Origin: an uncultured Saprospiraceae bacterium
Lineage (GTDB): Bacteria; Bacteroidota; Bacteroidia; Chitinophagales; Saprospiraceae
NCBI GenBank assembly: GCA_937951615.1
Contig: CALFBH010000058.1
Span: forward strand, 1 to 64,000
Length of the DNA stretch: 64,000 bases
Reading direction: 5' to 3'
In this document: piece by piece, positions 1 to 8,518 of the stretch
How the letters are laid out: each line of letters begins with the position of its first letter
How positions within the stretch are numbered: the stretch's first letter is position 1
Notes under the pieces: model-generated
The model's input: only the letters and a program-made list of their open reading frames with translations
Databases searched by the model: none
What the model was told of the DNA's origin: nothing
Program-made: the position numbers and the translations under genes

Positions 1-150
1 ATTTTATATGCTTCAATATCATTGAGCTGTAAGTATTTTTTATCCATTATTACAGGATTTTTTGCTTTGCAAAAAGCTCTTTTTAACAGGGTATAATTCT
101 AAGTTGTTCTAAATATACGTAAGAGTTAAAAGTAATTTCACCGAAGGTGA

Positions 151-254
151 AATTCCACAATTCCACAATTCCACAATTCCACAATTCCACAATTCCACAA
201 TTCCACAATTCCACAATTCCACAATTCCACAATTCCACAATTCCACAATTCCAC
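151..254. repeat. Perfect tandem repeat, 13 copies of an 8-bp unit
   Basis: The unit AATTCCAC is repeated 13 times without a mismatch and ends exactly at the stop codon of the glutamine-synthetase-like gene on the minus strand. The unit is not a multiple of three, so reading through it cycles all frames and creates a false open frame on each strand. The remaining left edge (1-150) is AT-rich and I see no gene in it. A perfect array suggests recent slippage and probable length variation between strains (inference). Confidence 0.95.
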
Positions 255-1631
255 TTAAATCCGTTCAAAATACCGCTTCCGCTCCCAATCCGTCACCACC
301 CGATTATAAGCCTCCTGTTCCATCTTAAAATGATGGGTATAATGTTCAACTACTTTTTTACCAAAAGCATTTTTAGCGAATTTGCTGGTCGAAAATTTTT
401 CTGTGGCTTCCGCCAAAGAACGGGGAACATCTGGCAAATCTTTCGCCGCATACACATCGCCTTCAAAAATTTCAGGCGGTTCTATTTTGTTTTTTATACC
501 ATAAAGTCCGCAAGCCAGGGAAGCCGCAAAAGCCAGATAAGGATTACAATCCGCCCCAGGAATACGACATTCAATACGCAAACTTTCTCCTTTGCCGACG
601 ACCCGAAAACCTGCCGTCCGATTATCATAACTCCAGGCAAGACGAGTTGGCGCCCAGGAAGCATCGACATATCTTTTATAGGAATTGACGGTCGGCGCAT
701 AGAAAGGCATGACCTCTGCCGTCTTAGCAATCCAGCCACCTAAAAACCATTTAAAAATATCAGACCCTTTTACTGGTCCGAAGGCTTGTTTTCCTGCAAA
801 AACGTTTTTGCCGTCTTTCCACAAACTAATATGGATATGACAACTTGAACCTGCCCTGTCCTCATGAAATTTTGCCATGAAGGTCACGGAAAGTCCCATT
901 TTATCTGCGAGTTCTTTGAGGCATTGTTTGTAAATCACATGGCGGTCTCCCATTTCCAAGACTTCTGCATATCGGACATTCAATTCGTGCTGCCCTAGTC
1001 CCCATTCGCCCTTAGACGTTTCAACCGGTACGCCTGATTTTTTCAAATGCCGACGCGCTGCGGCAGTATATTTTTCCGTTCGAGTACCTTGCAGAATATG
1101 ATAATCTTCCAGATACCAACCGACCGGACGCAGGTTATGATACTGCTGTTTAAAAGCCTGACGGTAACTATTTTCAAAAAGATAATATTCCAGTTCTGAA
1201 GCAGCAAAACATTGATAACCAGTTTTTTCAGCGGCTTTTACTTGCTTTCGCAAAATGGAGCGTGGGGCAATGTGAACTGGCTGATGCGTTTTTTCATTTA
1301 CTACATCACAAAGCACAATGGCTGTTTTATCCAGCCAGGATGCAATTCGCAAAGTATTCATATCAGGCACCAGATGAAAATCGCCGTAGCCCAATTTCCA
1401 GTTGGCAAACTCATAGCCTTCGACTGGCTCCATTTCCATGTCTGTTGTCAGCAGATAATCGCAGCCATGTGTGCCATTTTTTGCCGTAGATTCCAGAAAA
1501 AAATCGGCATCAAATCGCTTGCCCGTCAAACGTCCGTAATGGTCGGTGAAAGCTACTACGATGGTTTCGATTTCTTCGGCAGCTACTTTTTTGCGAAGGT
1601 CTTTTAAAGTGATTTTTCCTTTTATCTTCAT
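255..1631 (-). CDS. Glutamine synthetase-like gamma-glutamyl amide ligase
   Basis: A 458-residue protein of the class I glutamine synthetase family, which joins glutamate to an amine using ATP. Visible family blocks are the Glu-rich SELEYYLF segment (about residue 145), GQHELNVRYAEV (about 220), the ATP-site HIHISLW (about 270), and PTVNSYKR, then RIECRIPGADCNPYLA (about 360). I see no NLYDLP adenylylation motif, so it is probably not the canonical GlnA. It lies downstream of an ethanolamine-type permease on the same strand. In Streptomyces, GlnA-like enzymes glutamylate polyamines or ethanolamine; the neighbour makes ethanolamine the best guess here. The start ATG at 1631 gives the usual N-terminus. 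The family is certain, the substrate is inference. Confidence 0.85.
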   Translation of the reverse strand: MKIKGKITLKDLRKKVAAEEIETIVVAFTDHYGRLTGKRFDADFFLESTAKNGTHGCDYLLTTDMEMEPVEGYEFANWKLGYGDFHLVPDMNTLRIASWLDKTAIVLCDVVNEKTHQPVHIAPRSILRKQVKAAEKTGYQCFAASELEYYLFENSYRQAFKQQYHNLRPVGWYLEDYHILQGTRTEKYTAAARRHLKKSGVPVETSKGEWGLGQHELNVRYAEVLEMGDRHVIYKQCLKELADKMGLSVTFMAKFHEDRAGSSCHIHISLWKDGKNVFAGKQAFGPVKGSDIFKWFLGGWIAKTAEVMPFYAPTVNSYKRYVDASWAPTRLAWSYDNRTAGFRVVGKGESLRIECRIPGADCNPYLAFAASLACGLYGIKNKIEPPEIFEGDVYAAKDLPDVPRSLAEATEKFSTSKFAKNAFGKKVVEHYTHHFKMEQEAYNRVVTDWERKRYFERI

Positions 1632-1999
1632 GCTTTCAATTTACGGTTTTGTGTAAGTGTTTGTGTCGATTGTAAATGTGTTATAAGGGTAATCTCGAAA
1701 GAGATTACATCCCCTCTTGAGAGGGGAATCAAAGGGGTGTGTCAAAGCCCAGAAAGCTTACTCGGAGGTGTATTATTTGTCAGTGTTCCAGCTAACACAC
1801 CCCTCCGTTCCCCTCGCAAGAGGGGATGTATTTCGCAAAGCGAAATACCTTTTCGACAGGGCTATTCTTCATAACAAATCAGCCCTCAAAAGATTGATAT
1901 TCAACCTGCAAATGTACAGCAGCTTAATTTAGCTCTTAATCCACATTAAATACTAAAAACAGCCATCGACTATGGACTACCGACTATCGACCGCCCCTC
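1632..1999. repeat. Intergenic inverted-repeat element between GS-like gene and permease
   Basis: This 368-bp gap holds a near-perfect inverted repeat with arms at about 1707-1742 and 1795-1829. Each arm is itself a small hairpin of the CCCCTCTTGAGAGGGG type. The centre has no coding signal. A short word, GACTATGGAC-like, at about 1966-1992 recurs near 27.6 kb and 63.4 kb. On the minus strand a TACATTTG box at 1916-1909 matches the Bacteroidota -7 consensus and could drive the GS-like gene, but it has no clear -33 TTG. I see no gene here. Confidence 0.75.
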
Positions 2000-3307
2000 C
2001 TAATTATTTGTCAATTTAAACCATGCAAAACTGACACCCAATAAACCAAAATAAACAGCCGCCAAAACAGGATTATAGAACGTTATTGCAACAAAAGAAA
2101 CACTCGCTATCACAAGGGCAACAATTGGCGTAAACGGATATAAAGGCACCTTAAATGGTCGCTCTAAATCCGGTTCATTTTTTCTTAATCTCAATAGCGC
2201 AATCATAGAAACAATGTATAAAGTCAATGCGCCAAAGCAGGCGATGGTAATAATTTCTCCCGTCTTTCCGGTAAACAAAGCCACAATCCCAACAAACATA
2301 TTGAAAATGAGCGCATTGGAAGGCGTGCGGAATTTTTTATGAATATTGCCCAGAAATGTAGGAGCAAAACCTACTCTGCCAAACTCAAAAGTCGCCCGAC
2401 CTGCAGCAAGGATAATCCCATGAAAAGAGGCGACCAAACCAAACAAACCAATGGACGTCACCAGCGTGTATAAAATATGCCCTTCTCCATAAATCTTCGC
2501 CAATGCCAGCGGCAAAGGAGAATCAGAAGCCGCCGCGCCCGGCTCTGCAAAAACAACCGCTTCCCAGCCAGCTACGCCGACAGAAGAACAAAAAGTCAAA
2601 ATACACAGCACCACCAAAGTCAGGATAGCCGAGCCAAAACCAATCATGATATTTCGTTGTGGATTGACGGTTTCCTCGGCTACATTAGCCACACCTTCGA
2701 TGGCTAGGAAAAACCAAATCGCAAATGGCAGCGCAGCAAAAGCTCCTGCATAGCCATTGGGCAAAGCATTTTTTTCCAGATTTGCCCACTCGAAAGAAGG
2801 CAGACTTGCTCCCGCAAAAATCAATAATTCAATGACTGCAATGATGGTAATAATCAATTCAAACGAAGCCGCCGCCCTCACCCCATAGATATTCAGTGCC
2901 GTAAAAATCAGGTAAGCAATAATGGCAATCCCAATAATCGGCACCGCCGGCATGAATATATTTAGATAAGCCCCAATCGCAAAAGCAATGGCAGGCGGAG
3001 CAAATATAAATTCAATGTTTTGCGCCATGCCGCCCAAGAAGCCCCAGTTTTTGCCCAGCCCGCGCATGGCATAATCAAATGCTCCACCAGCCTTAGGAAT
3101 CGCACAAGCCAACTCGGTATAGCTAAAGGTAAAGGCAAGGTACATGACAATAATAAAAGCTGTCGCAATGGCAAGCCCAAGCGTCCCGCCTTTTTCCAGT
3201 CCCAGATTCCAGCCAAAATACATGCCCGAAATGACGTAGCCCACGCCAAGTCCCCAAAGCATCAGCGGTCCTAAGGTTTTTTTAAGTTGTGGTGCTTGCT
3301 CTTCCAT
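2000..3307 (-). CDS. APC-superfamily permease, ethanolamine-type
   Basis: A 435-residue inner-membrane amine/amino-acid transporter with about 12 hydrophobic segments. The N-terminal block LWGLGVGYVISGMYFGW and the following FSYTELACAIPKAGGAFDYA and EFIFAPPAIAFAIGAYL match what I know of the ethanolamine permease branch (2A0305) of the APC superfamily. EGVANVAEETVNPQRN lies near residue 205. It is upstream of the GS-like gene on the same strand, separated by 368 bp containing a repeat, so the two may or may not be co-transcribed. No eutBC ammonia-lyase genes are in the window. APC permease is secure; ethanolamine specificity is likely but inferred. Confidence 0.85.
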   Translation of the reverse strand: MEEQAPQLKKTLGPLMLWGLGVGYVISGMYFGWNLGLEKGGTLGLAIATAFIIVMYLAFTFSYTELACAIPKAGGAFDYAMRGLGKNWGFLGGMAQNIEFIFAPPAIAFAIGAYLNIFMPAVPIIGIAIIAYLIFTALNIYGVRAAASFELIITIIAVIELLIFAGASLPSFEWANLEKNALPNGYAGAFAALPFAIWFFLAIEGVANVAEETVNPQRNIMIGFGSAILTLVVLCILTFCSSVGVAGWEAVVFAEPGAAASDSPLPLALAKIYGEGHILYTLVTSIGLFGLVASFHGIILAAGRATFEFGRVGFAPTFLGNIHKKFRTPSNALIFNMFVGIVALFTGKTGEIITIACFGALTLYIVSMIALLRLRKNEPDLERPFKVPLYPFTPIVALVIASVSFVAITFYNPVLAAVYFGLLGVSFAWFKLTNN

Positions 3308-3654
3308 AATGTAGTAATTGGTGGACTGGTGATTCGTGATTGGTTTATGCCTAAAAGTTAGGTGTAAGATAGTAAATACGGATTATTTAATATAAGTTGT
3401 TGTGGTATTTTTGGTTTGGTGTTTGAATGTTGTGGAAAGTTCTGGAGACAGGAGAATTTTGGTGGCTTATTTTTTTTGTTTATATTTGAGTGTTCTTTAA
3501 TTCCAAAAGAATGGCTGCATTGTTTTTATAATGATTTTTTGTGGGTGTTTTTGGAAATAGAGGATATATTGAAAATGTACACAAATTTATGGTGTATATA
3601 AACAAGTTCGCTGCTATTAAAAAATATCATTAAGAATAAATACGACACAAGAGA
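3308..3654. other. AT-rich intergenic region, no gene seen
   Basis: A 347-bp T-rich stretch between divergent genes (permease on minus, NACHT gene on plus). It contains a 61-codon open frame at 3416-3601 that is low-complexity and Phe-rich with no recognisable protein, so I do not call it. There is no clear TAnnTTTG promoter for the NACHT gene. The stretch probably holds the promoters for both flanking genes. Confidence 0.6.
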
Positions 3655-5598
3655 ATGCTTCCAAAACAATTTACAGAATTAATAGATAAATTAATATTCT
3701 CAACGCTCAATCGTGGAGTAGAGGAATTTCAAGAAATAATAGGTAACAAATTACTAGAATACCAAACTCAAGAATACCGTAGGAGTAAATTTGTTAAATC
3801 TCTGTTATATACACTCAAGCCTGTTGAGTTGGAAAAAATTTATGTGCCTATTTCGATTAATGATCATAGAGGAAAAGAAATTAAAATTGATTCAATTGGA
3901 AGTTTATTGAGCAGCTCTAATTATGTAACATTAATAGGAGATGCTGGAAGTGGAAAAAGTACGTTAATAAAATATTTATTTTTAAATATAATAAAAGAAG
4001 GCAGTTATATACCAATCAATTTTGAACTAAGATATTTAAACTACAGTAATACAAATTTTATCACTGAAACTAATACATCTAGAATTCATGGATATTTAGT
4101 TGAAAATATTATAAAGGCAAGTAAAATCAAGAATTATGATTCTTCAATTGAAAGACTTTTAAATTCTGGGAAATTGATTATTTTTTTTGATGGACTAGAT
4201 GAATTAAAAAAAAGTCTTAGAAGTGAAATTTTGAAAGAAATTGATTCCTTTGTAAAAAAGTACCCTAATAATTCCTATGTCTTAACATCTAGACCGTCAT
4301 CTAACGCAGAATCTCTTCCGTTATTCTATACTTTCGAAATTTCCCCACTTAATGAAAAACAAATCAAAGAATTAATAAAAAGACAAATTATTGAAGAAGA
4401 ATTAAAGCAAAAAATAATTGACTCTATTTCAAATAAAAAAAATGTCCAATATATTTATCTACTAAATAATCCTTTATTACTTACTTTATTTATACTAACT
4501 TATCAGATAAATTCTAATCTGCCTGAAAAAAAATCTTCATATTACAGACAGGTTTTTGATGCTTTATTTACTCGGCATGACAGTATTTCAAAGTTAGGCT
4601 TTGATAGAGAAAAACTTTGCGGTCTAGAAAAGGAAAAATATGAATCTATACTGGAACAATTCTCAATTATTACATTCTTTGAAAGAAGGTTTGCTTTTGA
4701 AGAAGATTATTTTATTGAAATACTAAAACGAATAAGAGCTTCAGATAATGATTTTAGCGCCTATGAAATAGGTGATTTAATAGAAGACTTAACTGTTTCG
4801 ATTGGTATTATACAAAAAGATGGGCTTTATTACGTTTTTCCTCATAGGTCACTTCAAGAATATTTCGCTGTGTTATTTATAAAAAAAATGGAAAAAAAGA
4901 GTCTTAAAGAAAAAGCTTACTTAAAAATTTTTGAAAGAGGATTGGTAAATGAGCTGAATTTTTTGAGCCTTTGTAGAGAGCTTGATTTTTACAATATGAC
5001 AAAATATTTTACTGTCCCACATTTGGAAAAATTCGTTTATATTTTCAAATTAGATGAAATATTTCGTCTTTATGATCATTCAATAAAAATGACTAGTGAA
5101 GAACGAAAAAAAGTAGTAGATAAAAGAGAAAAAACCATTTGGGAAGTTTTTAATCATTTCTTTGATAAAATTGAAGTAAGAATTGTTCCAGATGAATATA
5201 ATCTTCATGTAGTATTAGAAGATTTCATTATGAACTCTTATAAAAAATCTGAAAATTACCATCTTTTTCAATTTCTATTGCAACCAACAAATTTAAGTGG
5301 ATGGATTGGACTCTCTTTAGAAGAGGATTTAAATTCTATTGGAGAATTTTTAACGCTTGAGAAGGGAAATAATACGAGCGATATTACAAAAACATCTGTT
5401 CTTTTTGAGGAAGTTCAAGATTTGTGCGGCACGTATAACATAGAAAATTACCAAACTTGGAAGTATTTGTGCGAAAGAACTATAATTCGTGGATTTACTG
5501 TAGATTTAATTCAAGAGATTTGTGATAAGGTTACAAAAATGAAAAAGCAATTATCTGACTTTGACCAGAAAAATGATTCAATTTTAGAGTTATTATGA
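3655..5598 (+). CDS. NACHT-type STAND NTPase, probable defence protein
   Basis: A 647-residue protein. Residues 95-103 (GDAGSGKST) are a Walker A motif, and residues 174-184 (LIIFFDGLDEL) are the NACHT-type Walker B with the extra acidic residue; YVLTSRPSS at about 208 is the sensor 1 region. Residues 1-90 form a short helical N-terminus and about 330-647 a helical C-terminal half without recognisable LRR, TPR or WD repeats. There are no membrane segments. The gene is much more AT-rich than the permease and methionine synthase genes, which suggests transfer. Short bacterial NACHT proteins of this layout include known anti-phage proteins (bNACHT); no effector domain is visible. NACHT is secure, the defence role is inference. 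Confidence 0.85.
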   Translation: MLPKQFTELIDKLIFSTLNRGVEEFQEIIGNKLLEYQTQEYRRSKFVKSLLYTLKPVELEKIYVPISINDHRGKEIKIDSIGSLLSSSNYVTLIGDAGSGKSTLIKYLFLNIIKEGSYIPINFELRYLNYSNTNFITETNTSRIHGYLVENIIKASKIKNYDSSIERLLNSGKLIIFFDGLDELKKSLRSEILKEIDSFVKKYPNNSYVLTSRPSSNAESLPLFYTFEISPLNEKQIKELIKRQIIEEELKQKIIDSISNKKNVQYIYLLNNPLLLTLFILTYQINSNLPEKKSSYYRQVFDALFTRHDSISKLGFDREKLCGLEKEKYESILEQFSIITFFERRFAFEEDYFIEILKRIRASDNDFSAYEIGDLIEDLTVSIGIIQKDGLYYVFPHRSLQEYFAVLFIKKMEKKSLKEKAYLKIFERGLVNELNFLSLCRELDFYNMTKYFTVPHLEKFVYIFKLDEIFRLYDHSIKMTSEERKKVVDKREKTIWEVFNHFFDKIEVRIVPDEYNLHVVLEDFIMNSYKKSENYHLFQFLLQPTNLSGWIGLSLEEDLNSIGEFLTLEKGNNTSDITKTSVLFEEVQDLCGTYNIENYQTWKYLCERTIIRGFTVDLIQEICDKVTKMKKQLSDFDQKNDSILELL

Positions 5599-5599
5599 A

Positions 5600-5776
5600 G
5601 ACCCAAGATGATAGGAAACAATAGCTCACCGCAGCCCATCTCACGCCACAGGCATACAGTCTACACATAAGCGGTGACTTACATGCAACTTAATCTCGAT
5701 TGGGGCATTTTGACTTCTAGCTCGTATTCCAGAAAAGAAAATATCCAAATTTCTTATCTTTGGATAACGACGAATA
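5600..5776 (-). repeat. Structured repeat, copy 1, group II intron 3'-end-like
   Basis: Starts within a few bases of the NACHT stop codon. It shares blocks with a second copy after the restriction-modification gene at 34.8 kb: CACCGCAGCCC at 5627-5637, then CTCACGCCAC, a GGCATAC region and a hairpin with ATCCAAA at 5743-5749 and TTTGGAT at 5759-5765 followed by AACG. Read on the minus strand, the ordered helix, GTGTGAG-like linker and second hairpin resemble domains V-VI of bacterial group II introns. This copy is degenerate (second stem broken) and no reverse transcriptase is nearby. A MITE-like element is the alternative. Confidence 0.5.
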
Positions 5777-5814
5777 ATAACCGACGCTAAAGAATCAAAC
5801 CCAGCTCAGTACAA

Positions 5815-6069
5815 ATGAAAAAGTCCTTCTATAAAGCGTTAAAAATTTTCAAATACCTACTGATTGCTTTCACTCCTATCTATTGGGTTGGAATTATAAT
5901 CGATGACTGGGTATTCATTGAAAAATATTGGGATACAAATTGGCTTCAATACATAGGAATTTGGGCACTGTGGTTTTTAGTCTTCGTCTTAGCACTGTCG
6001 TTTTATTATTGGGTCATTGCTACGATAATTATCGTAATCTATCACAAAATCATTAAACCTTTCAAATAA
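5815..6069 (+). CDS. Small two-TM membrane protein, unknown
   Basis: An 84-residue protein with two strongly hydrophobic segments, about residues 13-30 (LLIAFTPIYWVGIII) and 45-75 (IGIWALWFLVFVLAL onward), and a lysine-rich start and end. I do not recognise a family. It follows the structured repeat after the NACHT gene on the same strand, so it may belong to the same transferred segment. Coding potential is moderate: amino-acid composition is typical of a small inner-membrane protein, but the length gives little statistical support. Confidence 0.5.
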   Translation: MKKSFYKALKIFKYLLIAFTPIYWVGIIIDDWVFIEKYWDTNWLQYIGIWALWFLVFVLALSFYYWVIATIIIVIYHKIIKPFK

Positions 6070-6072
6070 AAA

Positions 6073-6123
6073 TGAAACAACAAAACAAGCACATCAACTA
6101 CATCAATCTAAAAGCAAAAGACT
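6073..6123 (+). pseudogene. Truncated duplicate of the VOC gene 5' end
   Basis: Reads MKQQNKHINYINLKAKD then a stop, closely matching the first 17 residues of the intact gene starting at 6266 (MKQQNNHIHYVEFKAKD). About 50 bp are duplicated, and a large perfect hairpin lies between the two copies. This looks like a partial duplication associated with an inserted element. Confidence 0.7.
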
Positions 6124-6164
6124 AAAATTTCCCACACTTTTCAAAAAAAATCTCACTACCATCA

Positions 6165-6220
6165 TGCCGATAAGTTGCGGAAACTATGTATTTTGGGGTA
6201 GTTTCCGCAACTTATCGGCA
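6165..6220. mobile_element. Perfect 22-bp inverted repeat with 12-bp loop
   Basis: Left arm 6165-6186 (starting TGCCGATAAGTTGCGG) and right arm 6199-6220 are exact reverse complements, with loop 6187-6198. It sits between a truncated and an intact copy of the VOC gene start. There is no T-run after the right arm, so it is a poor intrinsic terminator. A small palindromic mobile element or a recombinase site is more likely; the identity is unknown. Confidence 0.6.
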
Positions 6221-6265
6221 CATTATGATTGAAAGAAAAAAGGAAATGAAACACAAAAAACAATA

Positions 6266-6613
6266 ATGAAACAACAAAACAACCACATCCACTACGTAGA
6301 GTTCAAAGCAAAAGACTTAGGCGAAATAAAGCGATTTTATGCGCAGGCATTCGGCTGGAAGTTTACGGATTATGGCCCGACTTATATTGCCTTTTCAGAA
6401 GCTGGACTGGAAGGTGGCTTTGAACTAACGGAAGAGACTATCGTCAATGGCGCACTCGTCATACTGCACCATACAGACTTGGAGGAAGCAAAAAATAACA
6501 TTATTGAAGCAGGTGGAAAAATCTCACTAGACATTTTCTCTTTTCCGGGTGGAAAAAGATTTCACTTCAAGGATTCGTCTGGAAATGAATTAGCCGTTTG
6601 GAGAGAGGACTGA
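6266..6613 (+). CDS. VOC (glyoxalase/bleomycin-resistance) family protein
   Basis: A 115-residue single-domain vicinal-oxygen-chelate protein. The start HIHYVEFKAKDLGEIKRFY, the middle YGPTYIAFSEAGLEGGFEL and the end GGKRFHFKDSSGNELAVWRED follow the paired beta-alpha-beta-beta-beta pattern of the superfamily. His at about residue 8 and Glu at about residue 111 (GNELAVW) are plausible metal ligands. Members include isomerases, lyases and antibiotic-binding proteins; nothing here fixes the substrate. The next 87 bp to the convergent kinase gene hold nothing recognised. Confidence 0.85.
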   Translation: MKQQNNHIHYVEFKAKDLGEIKRFYAQAFGWKFTDYGPTYIAFSEAGLEGGFELTEETIVNGALVILHHTDLEEAKNNIIEAGGKISLDIFSFPGGKRFHFKDSSGNELAVWRED

Positions 6614-6700
6614 GGTAGGATCAGTAGCAATTAACAACACCAGCAGCGGGCAGGGTTCTCCTTCAGGAGCTAGAGGCGAGCGCGGGCAGTGGCAGTATCT

Positions 6701-8518
6701 TTACCGAGGCAATTGAACATAAAAAGTACAGCCCTTTCCTATTTCAGATTCGACCCATATCTTTCCGTTTAGCGTCTTGACTATTTTTTTGCAGGTTGCC
6801 AGTCCGATGCCTGTTCCTTCGTAGGCTTTTTTATTGTGTAGGCGACTAAACACCTGGAAAATTTCGTCCGAATATTTCTTATTGATACCGATACCATTGT
6901 CTTTTACCGATAGCAAATAATGCTTTTCCTGCTCTTCGCAAGTAATGTCGATAATGGGATTTACCTCTTTGTTTCTGAATTTGATGGCATTGGCGATTAA
7001 GTTTTGGAAGACCTGCTCCATATTGGCTGAAGAAGCTCTGACGGTGGGTAGATTATCTGGGACGGTCAATTGTACCTGATTTTCTTTTATTTTCAAACGC
7101 AGACTATTGCGTACCAGCAACATTGTATCGTTGAGGTCGGTTTGTTTGCCCTCGTCCATCGCATTTCCACTTAGGGCAAATTCTAGCAAATCACTGAGCA
7201 ATGCCTGCATGTGTATACTGGCATTTTTGATAATCGAGATGTACTCTTTACCATTACTGTCCAAATTGTCTCCATAATGATCAGACAGTAAGCCTCCGAA
7301 ACTGCTCATCATGCGAAGCGGTTCTTTGAGATCGTGGGCTACTTTTCCTGCAAATAATTCCAGTTCGCTTTTTGCTTCTTCCAGAATCGTCTGCTCGCTG
7401 TTCAGGCGTTCTATTTCCTGGTTTTGCTTTTCGTATTCGTGCTGAGAACGGATTTGTGAAACGGCATTTGCTTTTTCTTCATTGAATAAAGTTTCGCGGG
7501 TCTCACCATGCCGTTTTTGGTATTCAAATGCTTTTTTATAATCACTGGTATTGGAATAAGCTTGTGCTAGATTTTGATACACCGATTCCAATAAAGGCAA
7601 TGCATTCATATTTTTACTAATCGCCAGACTGCGGTCGTAATAATCAATGGCTTCTTCATGTGCGCCTTGCCTTGCGCAGACTTCACCAATGCGGTTCAGC
7701 GAAATGGCTTTTCCTGCTTTATCGCTTACTTTCTCCTGAATAAAAAGGGCTTTGGACAAATATTTCAGTGCCTCGTCATTATCACCACGGGTAGAATAAA
7801 TTTCTCCAACCAGGCTGTAAGAATGCGCCATACCGTAGTTGTCCTCTATTTCCTGCGTAATTTTCAGCGATTTGAAATAGTAATCTAATGCCTTATCATA
7901 TTCTCCTTTTATTTTGTAAATGTTGCCTGTATTGCTATAAGAATAAGCAATCCCGATTTGATTATTCAGTTCCTTGCGGATATCGAGTGAGCGTTGATGG
8001 TATTCCAGAGATTTTTCATGGTCGCCCAACTTTTCATACAATAAACCTATATTATTACAACAGTCGGAAAGTTCGGTTTTTTGCTCCAGTTTTTGCCGCA
8101 TTTTCAGTGACTTAATGAAGTAATCCAATGAACGCGCATAAACGCCATAAGCCAGATAAATCGCTCCGAGGCAATTATAAGACTCTGCCATCCCCGTAGC
8201 ATCTTCAATCTTTTCGCGCACCCGCAGGGATTTCATAAAGGCGTTTTCAGCTGGTTTAAAATTGCCCTGATGCCAGCGAATAATGCCGATCAGATTATAG
8301 CTGTCGCCAATGCCCTGCTCAAATTTAATGGTACGAGAAAGATGTAGTGCCTCTGTAGAATAACAAAGTGCCTCCTCTGGAGAGTTTTTATACATTGCCC
8401 GAGCCAGCTTGTTTTGCAATTTGATACGGTCAATATCATCATGCTCTTGATCTAAAGCTAGCTTCAGGTCGAGAATGTTCTCTTTTACTACGATTGCTTC
8501 TTCTGCGGTATAGTTCAT
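6701..8518 (-). CDS. Soluble TPR-containing sensor histidine kinase
   Basis: A 605-residue protein without membrane segments or signal peptide. Residues about 25-345 hold at least seven TPR units (repeated pattern ending in AL.YY.KSL, with GDSYNLIG and AHSYSLVG openings). A short coiled coil follows (EYEKQNQEIERLNSEQ), then a HisKA phosphoacceptor box VAHDLKEPLRMM around residue 395 and a HATPase domain with NLIANAIKFRN, VKDNGIGI and GTGIGLATCKKIV. No receiver domain or response regulator gene is adjacent, so this is an orphan kinase that probably senses a protein partner through its TPRs (inference). Confidence 0.92.
   Translation of the reverse strand: MNYTAEEAIVVKENILDLKLALDQEHDDIDRIKLQNKLARAMYKNSPEEALCYSTEALHLSRTIKFEQGIGDSYNLIGIIRWHQGNFKPAENAFMKSLRVREKIEDATGMAESYNCLGAIYLAYGVYARSLDYFIKSLKMRQKLEQKTELSDCCNNIGLLYEKLGDHEKSLEYHQRSLDIRKELNNQIGIAYSYSNTGNIYKIKGEYDKALDYYFKSLKITQEIEDNYGMAHSYSLVGEIYSTRGDNDEALKYLSKALFIQEKVSDKAGKAISLNRIGEVCARQGAHEEAIDYYDRSLAISKNMNALPLLESVYQNLAQAYSNTSDYKKAFEYQKRHGETRETLFNEEKANAVSQIRSQHEYEKQNQEIERLNSEQTILEEAKSELELFAGKVAHDLKEPLRMMSSFGGLLSDHYGDNLDSNGKEYISIIKNASIHMQALLSDLLEFALSGNAMDEGKQTDLNDTMLLVRNSLRLKIKENQVQLTVPDNLPTVRASSANMEQVFQNLIANAIKFRNKEVNPIIDITCEEQEKHYLLSVKDNGIGINKKYSDEIFQVFSRLHNKKAYEGTGIGLATCKKIVKTLNGKIWVESEIGKGCTFYVQLPR

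Noticed and set aside
151-254. Possible CRISPR-like array
   Set aside because: The unit is 8 bp and there are no spacers; it is a simple tandem repeat.
147-743. 198-codon open frame opposite the GS-like gene
   Set aside because: Its start is the translated 8-bp repeat and the rest is antisense to a clear glutamine-synthetase-like gene.
3416-3601. 61-codon open frame before the NACHT gene
   Set aside because: Phe-rich low-complexity translation, no family and no promoter or RBS support.
5600-5776. attC site after the NACHT gene
   Set aside because: No GTTRRRY core at the end; the structure fits the copy at 34.8 kb and intron-like domains better.
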